A stretch of DNA of 64,000 bases from Porphyridium purpureum (GCA_008690995.1 VRMN01000001.1:2480001-2544000); one strand, 5' to 3'; positions 20,417-30,456 are shown, numbered from the stretch's first letter. Notes: generated by a model not told the origin, from the sequence alone. A program made the numbers and translations.

Positions 20417-22756
20417 TTACAAATCGAGCGAGAGGTGCGCCGGTGGCTGCGGCGAATCCATCATGGCACTCGATGAATCCTGTGCACCCAATGGCTCATT
20501 TCGAGATGCAGACCCAGCATCTCCGTTGGTGATCGCCTGGACGGAATCCGATGCAACGGGATTCGGGTTTTCCACAAACGATGTATCCAGGATTGCTGAG
20601 ATTCCGAGCATGATCGGCGCGCGCTCCACAGCAAACTCAGCGTTACGGCGGGAGCCAAATTCGACCACCAGTCCATCAGCGGGAGATGCACCCACCGCAC
20701 GGATTTCCTGAACATCGCGGAACTTGGCCTGGATCAGCTCCGGCGTGAAAAAATCAGGCAGTGACGTACCCGGCTTACTCATCATGAGAACGGTGGTGCT
20801 TCTCAGATCAAGAGCATTCTGTCCGCCCACACCAAACCCACCACGTCCACGGCCTCCGCGCGTGCGCGGATATCCTCCAAAGCCCCGAATCAACGCACCA
20901 CGGCCACGTGGCACGTATCCTAAACCACCGCGTGGATACGATGCAGCTTGGTAGCCAGCATTCCATCCGTCAGATTCCGGATTCATGCCAGCTGCATCTG
21001 CTTGCTGCTGCGGCTCCTCGGGTATGAGCGATCCGCCTGCTAGTTCGCGCAAGCGCTCCGAGATGCGCAGTTTGCTGTCATCGTCCATGTGCGGATTTGT
21101 TTCGAGCTCGTGCATCAACGCCTTCTGCTCCTCGATCTTCTGTTTCAGCGCGTTCGCTTCCTCGAGCTTGCGCCGCTTCTGGTCTTCGCGCTGCTTGAGA
21201 ATCTCCTGCCGCTTGCGTTCGTTGACTTGCTCCGCTGTCTCTCCAATCAGATTTGGAGCCTCGTCCAGAGTACCCGGGACCGCGGAAGCTTCTGCATGAA
21301 TCGCCATGCCTCTGGAAGGCACAGCGCCACCTCGTCCTCGCCCTCTGTTCAGGCCGCGCTGCTCGGCCGCGCCTCGAACGCCAAATGCATCGTCTGCCCC
21401 ACGCTTCGCGCCGCGTTGCGCGTCGCGCTGAGCCCAAAACAGCTTGACGTGCCGATTGTCCATAATCGCTTCGATAGAGTCATGCGCGGCTTGTGCCTCC
21501 TGCTGCGACACGAACTCCACGTAAGCCACCTCCGGTGCCTCTGGTGGACTAAGTTGGATATTTGTGATCGTGCCAAATTTCTTAAACCAGTCTCCCACTG
21601 CAAAAATGGTCAGCATTTCGCGAGGTACGTTCTTCACGACCAGAGTACGGTCATTGAAGCTCGGTGGTGCAGCAGCACTTCTGACATCTTCTCGTGGCGT
21701 TCCAGAGATGATCCCGCCTCGCCCTCGCCCTCGTCCTCGTCCATGGCCACGCGCGCCTCCCTGATCCATACCAGTGTGAGTGCTCGTAAATGGAGGAGAA
21801 GGAAAAGCTGGAGCAGAACCGCTCACGCCGCCAGGAAAGGCGACGGGAAACGGAAAGGCAGGGGCGCCACCGCTCTTCATGGCCGCCGCCTGTTGGGCTG
21901 CCATCCAGTCCAGCACCTCTTTTGGAGGAAGCACTCCACCTGGTAAGACTGGCATGCCCAGGCCTGCCGCGGGAGTTGAGACGGGTTGTGGAACCGTTAT
22001 TGCATCGGCTCGGCCTCCCCTTCCTGTGCGGCTACGCTCTCCTGCACGGGAGCGCTCCTGCGGCTGCCCACGCCGAACTCCTGCATTACCAGACGATTGT
22101 ACCTGCCCGGTCTTTCCGATCTTCTTTCGCAAATCACGCCCACCATCGTCTGCGACGGCAGCATGAGCTCCAATCCGGCCCCGCAGATCTTTCTTGTCTT
22201 TTGATGTGTGCTCCGGAGCAGGGCAGCGTGGTTCGCTCTCTCGAGTCGGTAATTTCTCGCGCAAATCAAAGGATCCCTTGGACACTGGTTCTGAATGATC
22301 CAAGCTCTGCTTACTGCCGAAATCAACGGCACGCCCACACACACCATCTTGCAGATCTGTTTCTTGCGGACTGGTCGCTGCCGGCAAAGAGCTATTTTCC
22401 TGGGTTGGTTGCGGCATTGCCGCGCCGTCTGAAGCAACCAGCGTTTGCTCCTCTTCCTCCTCCGCCGCAACTCGCTGGATAGGTAAGTCTTTGAGCTTCT
22501 CAATTACCGCATGCGCGAACGGGGCTGCCTTTTCCGCGAGAAAGTCAGACAGGTCACCAACGAGGGCATCCTTTACGTCGTCATTCTCCACGGCCTTTTG
22601 GTACGTGAGCACGGGCACTTCCAGAGTTTCAGCCTGCACCTCCAACAGCGCGACTGCATACTTTGCCAACGTGTCGCGCTCTCCATCGAACGCTATCCGT
22701 GCCAACTCTGTCTCCATCCACTGGACCATTCCGTCATTCAACCCAGAATCCTCCAT
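20417..22756 (-). CDS. RBM26/27-like RNA-binding protein with PWI-like and two RRM domains
   Basis: Nuclear RNA-binding protein resembling animal RBM26/RBM27 and fission yeast Rmn1, linked to nuclear poly(A) RNA turnover. The 779-residue product starts at ATG 22756 (an in-frame GTG lies further upstream). Order: a PWI-like helical domain (about 5-95, with TLAKYAVALLE), a disordered acidic and Pro/Gly-rich region with RG repeats, RRM1 (about 370-445; RTLVVKNVPREM and VAYVEFVSQQEA), another RG stretch, a charged coiled coil (about 500-570, many K/E/R/Q), a Gly/Arg-rich segment, and RRM2 (about 640-715; SLPDFFTPELIQAKF, GLVVEFGSRRNAEFA). The CCCH zinc finger usual between PWI and RRM1 in animals is not visible. 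Confidence 0.82.
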   Translation of the reverse strand: MEDSGLNDGMVQWMETELARIAFDGERDTLAKYAVALLEVQAETLEVPVLTYQKAVENDDVKDALVGDLSDFLAEKAAPFAHAVIEKLKDLPIQRVAAEEEEEQTLVASDGAAMPQPTQENSSLPAATSPQETDLQDGVCGRAVDFGSKQSLDHSEPVSKGSFDLREKLPTRESEPRCPAPEHTSKDKKDLRGRIGAHAAVADDGGRDLRKKIGKTGQVQSSGNAGVRRGQPQERSRAGERSRTGRGGRADAITVPQPVSTPAAGLGMPVLPGGVLPPKEVLDWMAAQQAAAMKSGGAPAFPFPVAFPGGVSGSAPAFPSPPFTSTHTGMDQGGARGHGRGRGRGRGGIISGTPREDVRSAAAPPSFNDRTLVVKNVPREMLTIFAVGDWFKKFGTITNIQLSPPEAPEVAYVEFVSQQEAQAAHDSIEAIMDNRHVKLFWAQRDAQRGAKRGADDAFGVRGAAEQRGLNRGRGRGGAVPSRGMAIHAEASAVPGTLDEAPNLIGETAEQVNERKRQEILKQREDQKRRKLEEANALKQKIEEQKALMHELETNPHMDDDSKLRISERLRELAGGSLIPEEPQQQADAAGMNPESDGWNAGYQAASYPRGGLGYVPRGRGALIRGFGGYPRTRGGRGRGGFGVGGQNALDLRSTTVLMMSKPGTSLPDFFTPELIQAKFRDVQEIRAVGASPADGLVVEFGSRRNAEFAVERAPIMLGISAILDTSFVENPNPVASDSVQAITNGDAGSASRNEPLGAQDSSSAMMDSPQPPAHLSLDL

Positions 22757-23304
22757 CACGAGTTTTCTGCAGGTCGTGAGCGTATTCTGGGCGATACCCA
22801 CTCACAGACTCTTCGGAGACGTGATCTTCGCTTTTCCACGATGGCACAAGCGCTTCAGAAATCACAAACAAACACACACGCAAACGAACCTACCACAATC
22901 CAACCGCGCTGAAAGCTCGCACGCCTCCTCGCTTTCTTGCGCGCCGGCCGAATGCTCTCCTTCGCCCACAGCGCAGATGCGGGCCGACGTGATTCGCGCA
23001 GCGCTCTTTGTCCTCTCTTTCCTTCTGCCGACTCCCCGCACGTGCGTGCGCGCGCGCTTCGTCCACAGCGCTGCGGCAACTGTACCTCGCACGTCAGCTC
23101 TGTAAGCGTGCAATACATACTAAAACAAACGCGTTTTATGATTCATGTTTGGATGAGGTACAGTGGGTGTACATTGCTTATAGGGTGTACAGTGAATGTG
23201 GGATTTGGAGATCGGAGGGACAGAGACAGAGGAACGTCAAGGGAGACGTGTGTGCGCTTGGTGTGTGTGTGTCGGCTGATATGTGAGCGGCACCGTGAGG
23301 AAGA
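22757..23304. promoter_or_regulatory. Bidirectional upstream region of RBM26/27-like and ABHD17-like genes
   Basis: About 550 bases between divergent starts. GTACAGTG occurs at 23158-23165 and again at 23187-23194, the second 111 bases before the ABHD17-like ATG, with a third related GTGTACATTG between them. Confidence 0.5.
23158..23194 (+). promoter_or_regulatory. Paired GTACAGTG elements before the ABHD17-like gene
   Basis: Two perfect octamers 29 bases apart plus an intervening GTACATTG, all in sense orientation. This is the densest sense-strand cluster before a single start in the window. Confidence 0.5.
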
Positions 23305-24885
23305 ATGGGTGGCGTGGTGTCATCGCTGCTGTTCCAGCCGCCAGTGGAGCCGACATATGAGCTTGAGCCAGGCACGCACTTCCTGAAGTTCCGGATGCCG
23401 CAGCAGTACTTGAGCACCCGGCTGGTTGATTTGCCCGTGGTGACCGTGCGCACAGAAAAGGATGATGAGATTGCCCTAGCGTACATTGAGCATGAAGCCC
23501 CGCTTTGTACCCTGCTTCTCTCGCACGGAACGTCGGAAGATATAGGGTACACAGTCCAGTGGGCGGCCGAGTTGTGCGGCCAGCTGGAGGTCAATGTGCT
23601 GGTGTACGACTATACGGGTTACGGGGTCTCCGCACAAAACCCCCCGTCCGAACAACGTGTCTACGCAGACGCAATGGCCGCGTATGACTACTTGGTGCGC
23701 GTGCGAAATATACCGTGGCAAAAAATCGTGCTCATGGGTCGCTCAATGGGATCGGGCCCGGCTACGTTTTTGGCGTCCACGCGGTCATGTGCGGGCCTTG
23801 TTTTGGTGTGCCCGCTGGCGTCTGCGGTCCGCGTGGTTGCGCCAAACCTGCCCAGTACACCGCGCTTCGACATGTTTGCAAACATAGATCGCGTGGCTGA
23901 CATTGTTTGTCCCGTTCTGATTCTGCATGGTCGGGACGATGAGGTGGTGCCTTTTGAATGCGCGGTCGCGCTTTACGAAAAACTTGCCGAGTGTAGCCAG
24001 GCCATTGTGCACCCCCCATTCTGGGTCAATGGCGCTGGCCATAACAACCTGGAAACATATCATCGGCCGGTAATCTTCAATCTGTACCGATCTTTTATCT
24101 TGAATTGGGCCATGAAAGACAAGCACATCGAAGCAGTCGATGCCGCAAGTCTGAAGCGCATATCATGCACGCCAGGAACGCAAGAAAGCGGAAGCACCGC
24201 GCAAGATTTACCGCCGGCTGAACTTAGGAAAGATAAGGCGCAGCTCGTTTCGCCACTCACAAGCCCTCGCACTAGAGCGTGGGATTTATTTTTGAAAGAG
24301 TCGAAGATTGATCGCGACGAGGTGATTCAAAACTACTCTACGCAAGACATGTACTTACCAGACTCAGTTGGGCGCGGGACGGGCAAAGGCCATGAACACT
24401 CGAGCACCATATATTCGCCACGCAGAATCAAGAAACAGTGGTTGCACGACTTGACGAGCCCCACGAAGCCGCCTGTAGCTCCCTCTTCGCCGAATAACAA
24501 TGCCGACTTGATGAGACGGGAAAGCAGTACGGCAGGCAATGGCGAGTCCCTTGCGCGCCGGCGGAGCAGCATCACAGACATGTTTTCGGCCATGAAAAGT
24601 CCGCGAGTCTCGCGCAAGATCTCAATCGGCAGCGAAAGCGGTGACATACTATCCGAAAGCAAGAGTCCGTTTCCCGGCGTCAGAGATGATGGCATAACTA
24701 GTGGCGCGTCTCCCCCCGCTTTCAGCCGTTCTGGGGTACCTGAAACCTCTGGTAGCAACAGTGCGACTCGCAACGCAGCGACAGCGCCCATCGTGGTGAA
24801 AAAGACTTCGTCTGTGCGTCTTGGTATGGAGCGTTTGCTTAGCCCTCGCACTCAAATATCACCACCATCCAATGGCGAATACTAA
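23305..24885 (+). CDS. ABHD17-like alpha/beta hydrolase (protein depalmitoylase type) with a long Ser-rich tail
   Basis: Serine hydrolase of the ABHD17/BEM46 group, enzymes that remove S-acyl groups from membrane proteins such as Ras. Of 526 residues, about 40-270 form the alpha/beta hydrolase domain: LLLSHGTSEDIG (oxyanion region), VYDYTGYG, nucleophile elbow GRSMG (Ser147), acid GRDDEVVP (Asp211 or 212) and GAGHNNLE (His246). The N-terminus MGGVVS fits the N-myristoylation pattern, whereas animal ABHD17 anchors through an N-terminal Cys cluster that is absent here. Residues about 280-526 are a Ser/Pro/Arg-rich tail with repeated SPRxS/RRRSS-like sites, probably phosphorylated. Substrate is inferred only from the family. 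Confidence 0.86.
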   Translation: MGGVVSSLLFQPPVEPTYELEPGTHFLKFRMPQQYLSTRLVDLPVVTVRTEKDDEIALAYIEHEAPLCTLLLSHGTSEDIGYTVQWAAELCGQLEVNVLVYDYTGYGVSAQNPPSEQRVYADAMAAYDYLVRVRNIPWQKIVLMGRSMGSGPATFLASTRSCAGLVLVCPLASAVRVVAPNLPSTPRFDMFANIDRVADIVCPVLILHGRDDEVVPFECAVALYEKLAECSQAIVHPPFWVNGAGHNNLETYHRPVIFNLYRSFILNWAMKDKHIEAVDAASLKRISCTPGTQESGSTAQDLPPAELRKDKAQLVSPLTSPRTRAWDLFLKESKIDRDEVIQNYSTQDMYLPDSVGRGTGKGHEHSSTIYSPRRIKKQWLHDLTSPTKPPVAPSSPNNNADLMRRESSTAGNGESLARRRSSITDMFSAMKSPRVSRKISIGSESGDILSESKSPFPGVRDDGITSGASPPAFSRSGVPETSGSNSATRNAATAPIVVKKTSSVRLGMERLLSPRTQISPPSNGEY

Positions 24886-26389
24886 AGGAAAACTGACACC
24901 CGAAGCTAAGCAACAATTCGGTGCAAGCCTTGACCCTCTGTCGACCCACTGAGCACCCAAAGCTCGACAGGCAAGGAGAGCTTGATTCGCTGCGATTGCG
25001 ATATCATTGACATTTTCTTGGTGCTTGAATCACTTTCCGCGCCTTCCTCTTCCTCGCAATCCCCTGGAATGAGTTCTATGGAAGGCAGAAAAGGCGGGCC
25101 TCTCATGCATGACATTGCGGGCACATCGTCCATGACGCGAAGCTTGATTTCTATTTGCGCAGTGCTCGTTCATCCGAAGTTGTCAAACGTTCAGTTCCCC
25201 ATGCTGTTGGTGTCTCTTTTGATACTGCTTGCTACATGGCCATGAAACGATAATATCTGATAATCTGGTGCGGCTCTGGCTCTTGACCGAGAGAAGGCAC
25301 TACGGCAAGTTGTAAATGCTCTACTCTGCCCCATATCTTTGTGTTTCCGCGCCTGTCTTTGGCGTGCTCATGCGTGCGGCGCTCCGAAAACGGATTCTCT
25401 AGTTTCTGGTTTTCCATATTGTGTAGCTTATTGCTTTTCCCAACACACGACTACCATCCACTTTTTCAAGGCTTGTGTTTGTACAGACTATTGCACATCC
25501 TGTGCGCCTCTGCGGATGAGCGCTTTCACCGTAGCGCCATGTGATGTCGGTCCCAAATTACCCGGAGGTGTGCATGTCCTTTTTGCGAGCTTTACCTTCT
25601 CTCTAATCTGCTCACCGTGGGAGCAGATTTGTGAACACCCATTCCCTTGCCTTCGCGATTATCCGGAGTAGCTGCTCTGAAGCACAGCCTCATTCACCCG
25701 CACCCACGAGCGACAGAAACCCTCGGGAGTATGCATCGAGCACCTGGCCGCATGTCCATGCTATGGCGTTTCTCGAACTCCCCGGACCAGATGGACCGAG
25801 ACCGACGTCATTCGTGCCTCGCGCGCGCGATACAGGCCATGAACGCCGCCGCTTGCAAACCACCTGGTAGTCGGTCCGAGTCTGTGCGGGCGCGCGTCGT
25901 CATGAGCAAGAATGGAGCTGTTCAAAACAACCCACTGTTGCAGGCCGTGCCGCACATCACGCGCGACCAGGTGCGAGTAGCTTCACAACGGACGGCCGCA
26001 CCGGGTTTGCAAAGAAGACGTCGAGGCGCGGCGTGTTCGTCGCAAACCCGCGCTGTGCTTTGGCCGCTCAAGCCGATTTCTCGTGCTTCATTTTTGTTCC
26101 GTTTTAACGGCTTGTCCGAATTCTCACGCGATTCCCGTCGGCGCCTCCACATGGCAGCGAGACCGTCGGGAGAATCCCGGGACTCGGATGGACGCCGCGG
26201 AATCCGAAAGAGGCGGAGGACCGGCAGACGGCTTCTGGTTGGGGTGGTGGTATAAGGGCAGCTGCCCACTCGAGCTGGCGCGCGTGGTGCTTGCTCGTGC
26301 ACGGGCTGAAGAGTGGCGAGCAGGGTAAAGAATAAGGGTTCGGTGATCGGGGCTGGGTCGAGGACGGCAGGGCATCGTCATCGTGGGGT
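24886..26389. other. Intergenic region before the UhpC-like transporter, no gene seen
   Basis: About 1.5 kb between genes in the same direction. A 202-codon plus-strand frame at 25647-26255 is Arg/Ser-rich without domains and was not accepted. A TATAAGG at about 26251-26257 lies about 140 bases before the transporter ATG and may be its TATA box. Confidence 0.4.
26251..26257 (+). promoter_or_regulatory. Candidate TATA box of the UhpC-like transporter
   Basis: TATAAGG in a GC-rich context about 140 bases before the start codon. This upstream region lacks the GTACAGTG octamer, so it may use a different core promoter type. Confidence 0.35.
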
Positions 26390-28150
26390 ATGATGATGTT
26401 TGTGCCCGTGCAGCCACTGCAAGCGCGACTGCAGCTTGGACGCTTGCGTAAAGATGACGCCATGGGGCGGCGGCCGCGCGCACCGCGAGAGCGGTCGGTA
26501 CCCGGCCCGCACGCGCGGAGCGTGCTGCGACGCACTAGGTTGAGTCCGATTAGCATGAGTTCGGCAGCCGGCGCAGGGGCCGGTGGCTCTTATGGCGAGC
26601 GAAACTTTGATAAGCTCGAGGAAAGCGCGAAGAAGACCGAGAAGAAGGTGGAGGGCGAGGGTGTCGCGGAGGATCCAAACGAGAAGAAGACTAAGCGGTG
26701 GCGGATCCGCATTTTTTACTCTATTTTTCTGGGTTACGCCACATACTACTTTACTCGAAATAGTTTCACGTACGCGGCGCCAGGAATGCGAGCGGCGCTC
26801 GGTTTGTCGCTAGAGCAGCTCGGTGTGATCACGTCCATCTTTCCCATGGCGTACGGCGTCAGCAAGCTTCTAGCTGGTATTTTATCGGACCAGTTTAGCA
26901 CACGCGTGTTCATGGCTTTCGGGCTCGCCGCCACTGGTGTGCTGAATATTCTGTTTGGTACGCAATCCACCATGCTCGGCCTTTGCCTCCTGTGGGCTCT
27001 TAACGGCGTCTTCCAAGGCTTCGGTGCGCCGCCGTGTGCCAAGCTGCTCACTATGTGGTACCCGAAGAAAGAGCGCGGCACGTGGTGGGGGTTTTGGAAT
27101 ACCTCGCACAACACGGGTGGTTTTTTGATTCCGTTCCTTTCTGGGTACGCGGTCCGTAACTTTGGCTGGCGCTACGGAATGTACGTGCCGGGAGGCATTG
27201 CAGTGGTCATGGGACTCTTCCTCTTCGATCGCATTCGTGACTCGCCCGAAGATGTGGGGCTCCCACCCGTGGACCCGGTAGATCAGTCGGAGAGGGAAAA
27301 GGCCGCACCGAAAGACGGAGATGCGCCGGCAGCTAAGCTGTCCATGCGCGAGACGCTTTTCAAGCATGTGCTCTCAAATCCGTACGTCTGGCTGCTCGCC
27401 CTAAGTTACTTTTTTGTATATTTTGTGCGGCAAGGTATTTCATCTTGGGCATACATCTACCTGCTGGATTTCAAGGGCGTCCCCAACCCGCAAGACGCGG
27501 CCTTCCGTATGTCTGGCATGGAGATCGGTGGGCTGCTTGGCTCGCTCGCGAGCGGTTATACCAGCGACAAAATGCTTCGAGGCCGGCGGATCCCGGTCAT
27601 CATTGGCTGGCTGGTTGGCTTGATTGCCGCAATCGCCGCGCTCTGGTACGTTCCCGTCGGGATGAAGTACCTTAATTGGCTAGCCATTTTTGCGATTGGC
27701 TTCTTCATTTATGGCCCTCAAATGCTGGTTGGCCTTGCCGGTGCCGAACTCGTGGACAAATCGGCCGTCTCAAGCACGATTGGATTGCTGGGCTGGATCG
27801 CGTATTTGGGCGCGTCGGTTGCCGGCTACCCTCTGACCAAAATTGTCACAAATTTTGGGTGGAAGGCATACATTTTGGCTCTTATGGCATTCAGTGGGGT
27901 TGCCATCCTACTGCTGCTGCCCATGTGGAGTTTGGGCGTGGTCCCGGAGGCCGTGCTGACGCGGCAGCAGGTACTTGCTGGATTCCGACCGCCGTGCTCG
28001 CAGTGTGCTGGAACTGGTACCGTTATGCGTCTGGAGTGCGGTTCAGCCACGCCCTCCCAGTCACTGAGTTGCAAGTACGTTGAAGATGTTTGTCCGTGGT
28101 GCGACGGCACAGGTGTCAACCGAAAGGCAGCGGTGGCTGCAGGAAATTAA
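26390..28150 (+). CDS. UhpC/GlpT-type sugar-phosphate transporter with C-terminal CXXCXGTG pair
   Basis: Major facilitator of the organophosphate:phosphate antiporter family. UhpC-type carriers of chlamydial affinity are reported in red and glaucophyte algae and proposed to export hexose phosphate from the early plastid. Of 586 residues the first 70 are Arg/Ser/Pro-rich without membrane helices, consistent with a transit peptide (start MMMFVPVQ). A charged linker follows, then about 12 membrane segments (about 105-520) with family motifs: YATYYFTRNSFTYA, GVSKLLAGILSDQF, NGVFQGFGAPPCAKLLTMWY and GTWWGFWNTSHNTGGF. After the last helix a short soluble tail has two CXXCXGTG motifs (at 27995-28018 and 28091-28114), as in DnaJ-type zinc domains, with two more Cys between. 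The tail is in frame with no sign of an artefact. Confidence 0.88.
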   Translation: MMMFVPVQPLQARLQLGRLRKDDAMGRRPRAPRERSVPGPHARSVLRRTRLSPISMSSAAGAGAGGSYGERNFDKLEESAKKTEKKVEGEGVAEDPNEKKTKRWRIRIFYSIFLGYATYYFTRNSFTYAAPGMRAALGLSLEQLGVITSIFPMAYGVSKLLAGILSDQFSTRVFMAFGLAATGVLNILFGTQSTMLGLCLLWALNGVFQGFGAPPCAKLLTMWYPKKERGTWWGFWNTSHNTGGFLIPFLSGYAVRNFGWRYGMYVPGGIAVVMGLFLFDRIRDSPEDVGLPPVDPVDQSEREKAAPKDGDAPAAKLSMRETLFKHVLSNPYVWLLALSYFFVYFVRQGISSWAYIYLLDFKGVPNPQDAAFRMSGMEIGGLLGSLASGYTSDKMLRGRRIPVIIGWLVGLIAAIAALWYVPVGMKYLNWLAIFAIGFFIYGPQMLVGLAGAELVDKSAVSSTIGLLGWIAYLGASVAGYPLTKIVTNFGWKAYILALMAFSGVAILLLLPMWSLGVVPEAVLTRQQVLAGFRPPCSQCAGTGTVMRLECGSATPSQSLSCKYVEDVCPWCDGTGVNRKAAVAAGN

Positions 28151-28369
28151 GACGTACATGCACGCGTTTCATAGTGCGTGTGCATAGCTTGTGTTTTGTG
28201 TGTGTTTGTGTGTGTTTGTGTGTTTATAAGACCATATCAAGGATTCTTTCAGTCGATCAACATTCTTGCTCGCAACGCCATGAAAGACTGTGTCGCAAAA
28301 ATGTGCACCATTCCCAATCGGACAGACGTGATCCTCAAGGCCGTTTGCCGTACCCGGCATAAATTGCTC

Positions 28370-30343
28370 TTATTCTTTGTCTTCCTTCGCATACAGCTCG
28401 GCCAAATTCAAGTAGGTCTTCACGCCATACCCGGACGCTTGGCTCGCAGTCCAGTCCCATGCCGTATTAGCGATGTCCAAATGCGCAAAGGGAACCTTCT
28501 TGACGAACTTCTGAAGGAAGAGAGCGGCGGTGATTGCACCTCCTCGTGGCGCAGAGCCTATATTTTGCAAGTCAGCGATCTTGCTCTTGATCTGCTCTGC
28601 ATACTCGTCGGGCATGGGCATGCGCCACATCTTCTCACCACCAGCCTTGGCGGATTTCTGAATGCGCTCGGCAAATGCATCATTCTGTGTGAACAGACCT
28701 GCATAGTCGTTTCCTAGCGCCATCATGATCGCACCTGTCAAGGTCGACATTTCCAGAATTGCATCGACGCTGCCCAATTTCTCGGCGTAAACAAGAGCGT
28801 CCGCCAGCGTGAGTCGACCCTCGGCGTCCGTGTTCAGCACTTCAATCGTCACGCCATTCGATGCCGTGATGATGTCACCCGGTCGATACGCATCGGAGTC
28901 TACCATATTCTCGCACGCCGCGACGATGAAATGTACCTCCACATTCGCTGGCTTAATGCCAGCTATCGCAGCCGCTGCGCCAAGCACCGCAGCCGAGCCG
29001 CCCATGTCAAACTTCATCTTCTCCATCATTTGCGTCTTGATGTTATACCCGCCCGAGTCAAAGGTAAGTCCCTTGCCCACAAACGCGAGCTTCTTGGTGG
29101 CCGTGCCCGACGCCGGCTTGTACGTCATGTGAATGAACTTTGGCGGATATACCGAGCCCCGTCCGACCGCGAGATACGAGCCCATGCCTAACGCTTCACA
29201 CTCATCGCGCTCCAGGATCTTGATGGACATCACGTCAGCGTGCTGCGAGGCAATGTACTTGGCGCTCTCTGCGAGCGAAACTGGATTTACCACATTGGGC
29301 GGTGCATTCACGAGGTGCTTGGCGAACCCCTGGCCGCGCGCAATGGCCTTGGCTCTTGCAACGCTGGCGTCAAAGTCGGAGTCCTGGGCTACATCGCTTC
29401 CCGAAGACCCCAGCAAGCAGAAGGACGCGAGCGGCTCGTCCGTTGTACCTTCTTTCTCCTTGGCTTCAGCAGCGATGGAGCCCTGGAAGCGCTCATCCTT
29501 GAAAGCGTAAGCGCAGAACGCCTCTCCAGCATCGGTGCACATTTGTGCGCTCCATTCAACACCATCAGGCAAAATCAAGCCGACCTTTTTCACTGCCTTG
29601 GAGCCCTTCGCAGCGGCAACCGCAGCAGAGAAAAGCGATTTGTACGAGACTGGTGGCTTGGATTCCTCACTGCCCTCTTTGGACAACGTGGTACGCTTTC
29701 CGAGACCCACCAGACTAATCCGCTTAATCGAGGAGCCTTTGCCAAAGAGACGCGCCGAGATCGACGAGCCTGTCTTGGCTTTAAACTTTTCGTCTGCGAT
29801 CAGGCCAGTGATGGCCCCATCGAGCTTCTCATCCCATTCTGCTGCCGCGCCTGTCAGTGTGATCGGAGTCGGTTCAGCCGCACCTTCTACTTCATCCGCC
29901 TCGTTCAGAGCGACGACCAGTGCGTCACCATCAAAAGCGACCGGACTAGCCAGTCGCGTCACCTGAGGCATGGCCATCTCAAGCACCATGGGCACCTGGC
30001 TCTGCAGCGCCGTCTTGTACGGCTCGGCCGTCGCCATCATCCGCGTACTCGTGCGTCTCGCAGACGGGCGCGCACGGGCCGAACGTTCCAGGTACTGTCC
30101 CACATTCCAAGCCAAAGGCACGACCAACGAGCCCGCTGCCACTGCCGGGATGCGAGGCGCCACCCGCATCGACGAGCTGGCCTGTCGCGCCGACGCACGT
30201 GTCCATCCCCATCCCGATCGTGATCCCACTGGCGCAGCGCCGGCGGGCACAAATCCGACACACTGCGTGTACGACAAGACGCAGTTCGATCCGCGCATTG
30301 CCAGCGCGCCGCTGGGCACTCGAATCACGGCCTTCACATCCAT
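28370..30343 (-). CDS. LAP: Leucyl aminopeptidase, M17 family, organelle-targeted
   Basis: Dinuclear-metal cytosol aminopeptidase of family M17, which releases N-terminal residues and takes part in peptide turnover. In plants these enzymes are often plastidic. The 657-residue chain has a Ser/Ala/Arg-rich N-terminal extension of about 100 residues (likely transit peptide), the N-terminal macro-like domain (about 120-310), then the catalytic domain. Metal and catalytic motifs are FVGKGLTFDSGGYNIK (Lys and Asp, near 420) and the family signature NTDAEGRL (near 500), followed by TLTGAIMMALG. The C-terminus closes with FAHLDIANTAWDW, as in plant LAPs. It is divergent from ORC4 with a 284-base shared upstream region. 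Confidence 0.93.
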   Translation of the reverse strand: MDVKAVIRVPSGALAMRGSNCVLSYTQCVGFVPAGAAPVGSRSGWGWTRASARQASSSMRVAPRIPAVAAGSLVVPLAWNVGQYLERSARARPSARRTSTRMMATAEPYKTALQSQVPMVLEMAMPQVTRLASPVAFDGDALVVALNEADEVEGAAEPTPITLTGAAAEWDEKLDGAITGLIADEKFKAKTGSSISARLFGKGSSIKRISLVGLGKRTTLSKEGSEESKPPVSYKSLFSAAVAAAKGSKAVKKVGLILPDGVEWSAQMCTDAGEAFCAYAFKDERFQGSIAAEAKEKEGTTDEPLASFCLLGSSGSDVAQDSDFDASVARAKAIARGQGFAKHLVNAPPNVVNPVSLAESAKYIASQHADVMSIKILERDECEALGMGSYLAVGRGSVYPPKFIHMTYKPASGTATKKLAFVGKGLTFDSGGYNIKTQMMEKMKFDMGGSAAVLGAAAAIAGIKPANVEVHFIVAACENMVDSDAYRPGDIITASNGVTIEVLNTDAEGRLTLADALVYAEKLGSVDAILEMSTLTGAIMMALGNDYAGLFTQNDAFAERIQKSAKAGGEKMWRMPMPDEYAEQIKSKIADLQNIGSAPRGGAITAALFLQKFVKKVPFAHLDIANTAWDWTASQASGYGVKTYLNLAELYAKEDKE

Positions 30344-30456
30344 TCCAACCCGCCGTCCTGTGCCTCGCTCCTACTCCGCCACATCCAACATCAGCGGTCT
30401 CCACATTCCACATTCTCGCAACGAGATCGAAACACCCACCCAACCTCAGCTGTACA

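Noticed and set aside
25647-26255. Plus-strand frame of 202 codons before the transporter
   Set aside because: Arg/Ser-rich without domains, with competing minus-strand frames of similar length.
28190-28232. TG-rich tract after the transporter gene
   Set aside because: Simple-sequence repeat in a 3' untranslated region; no further structure seen.
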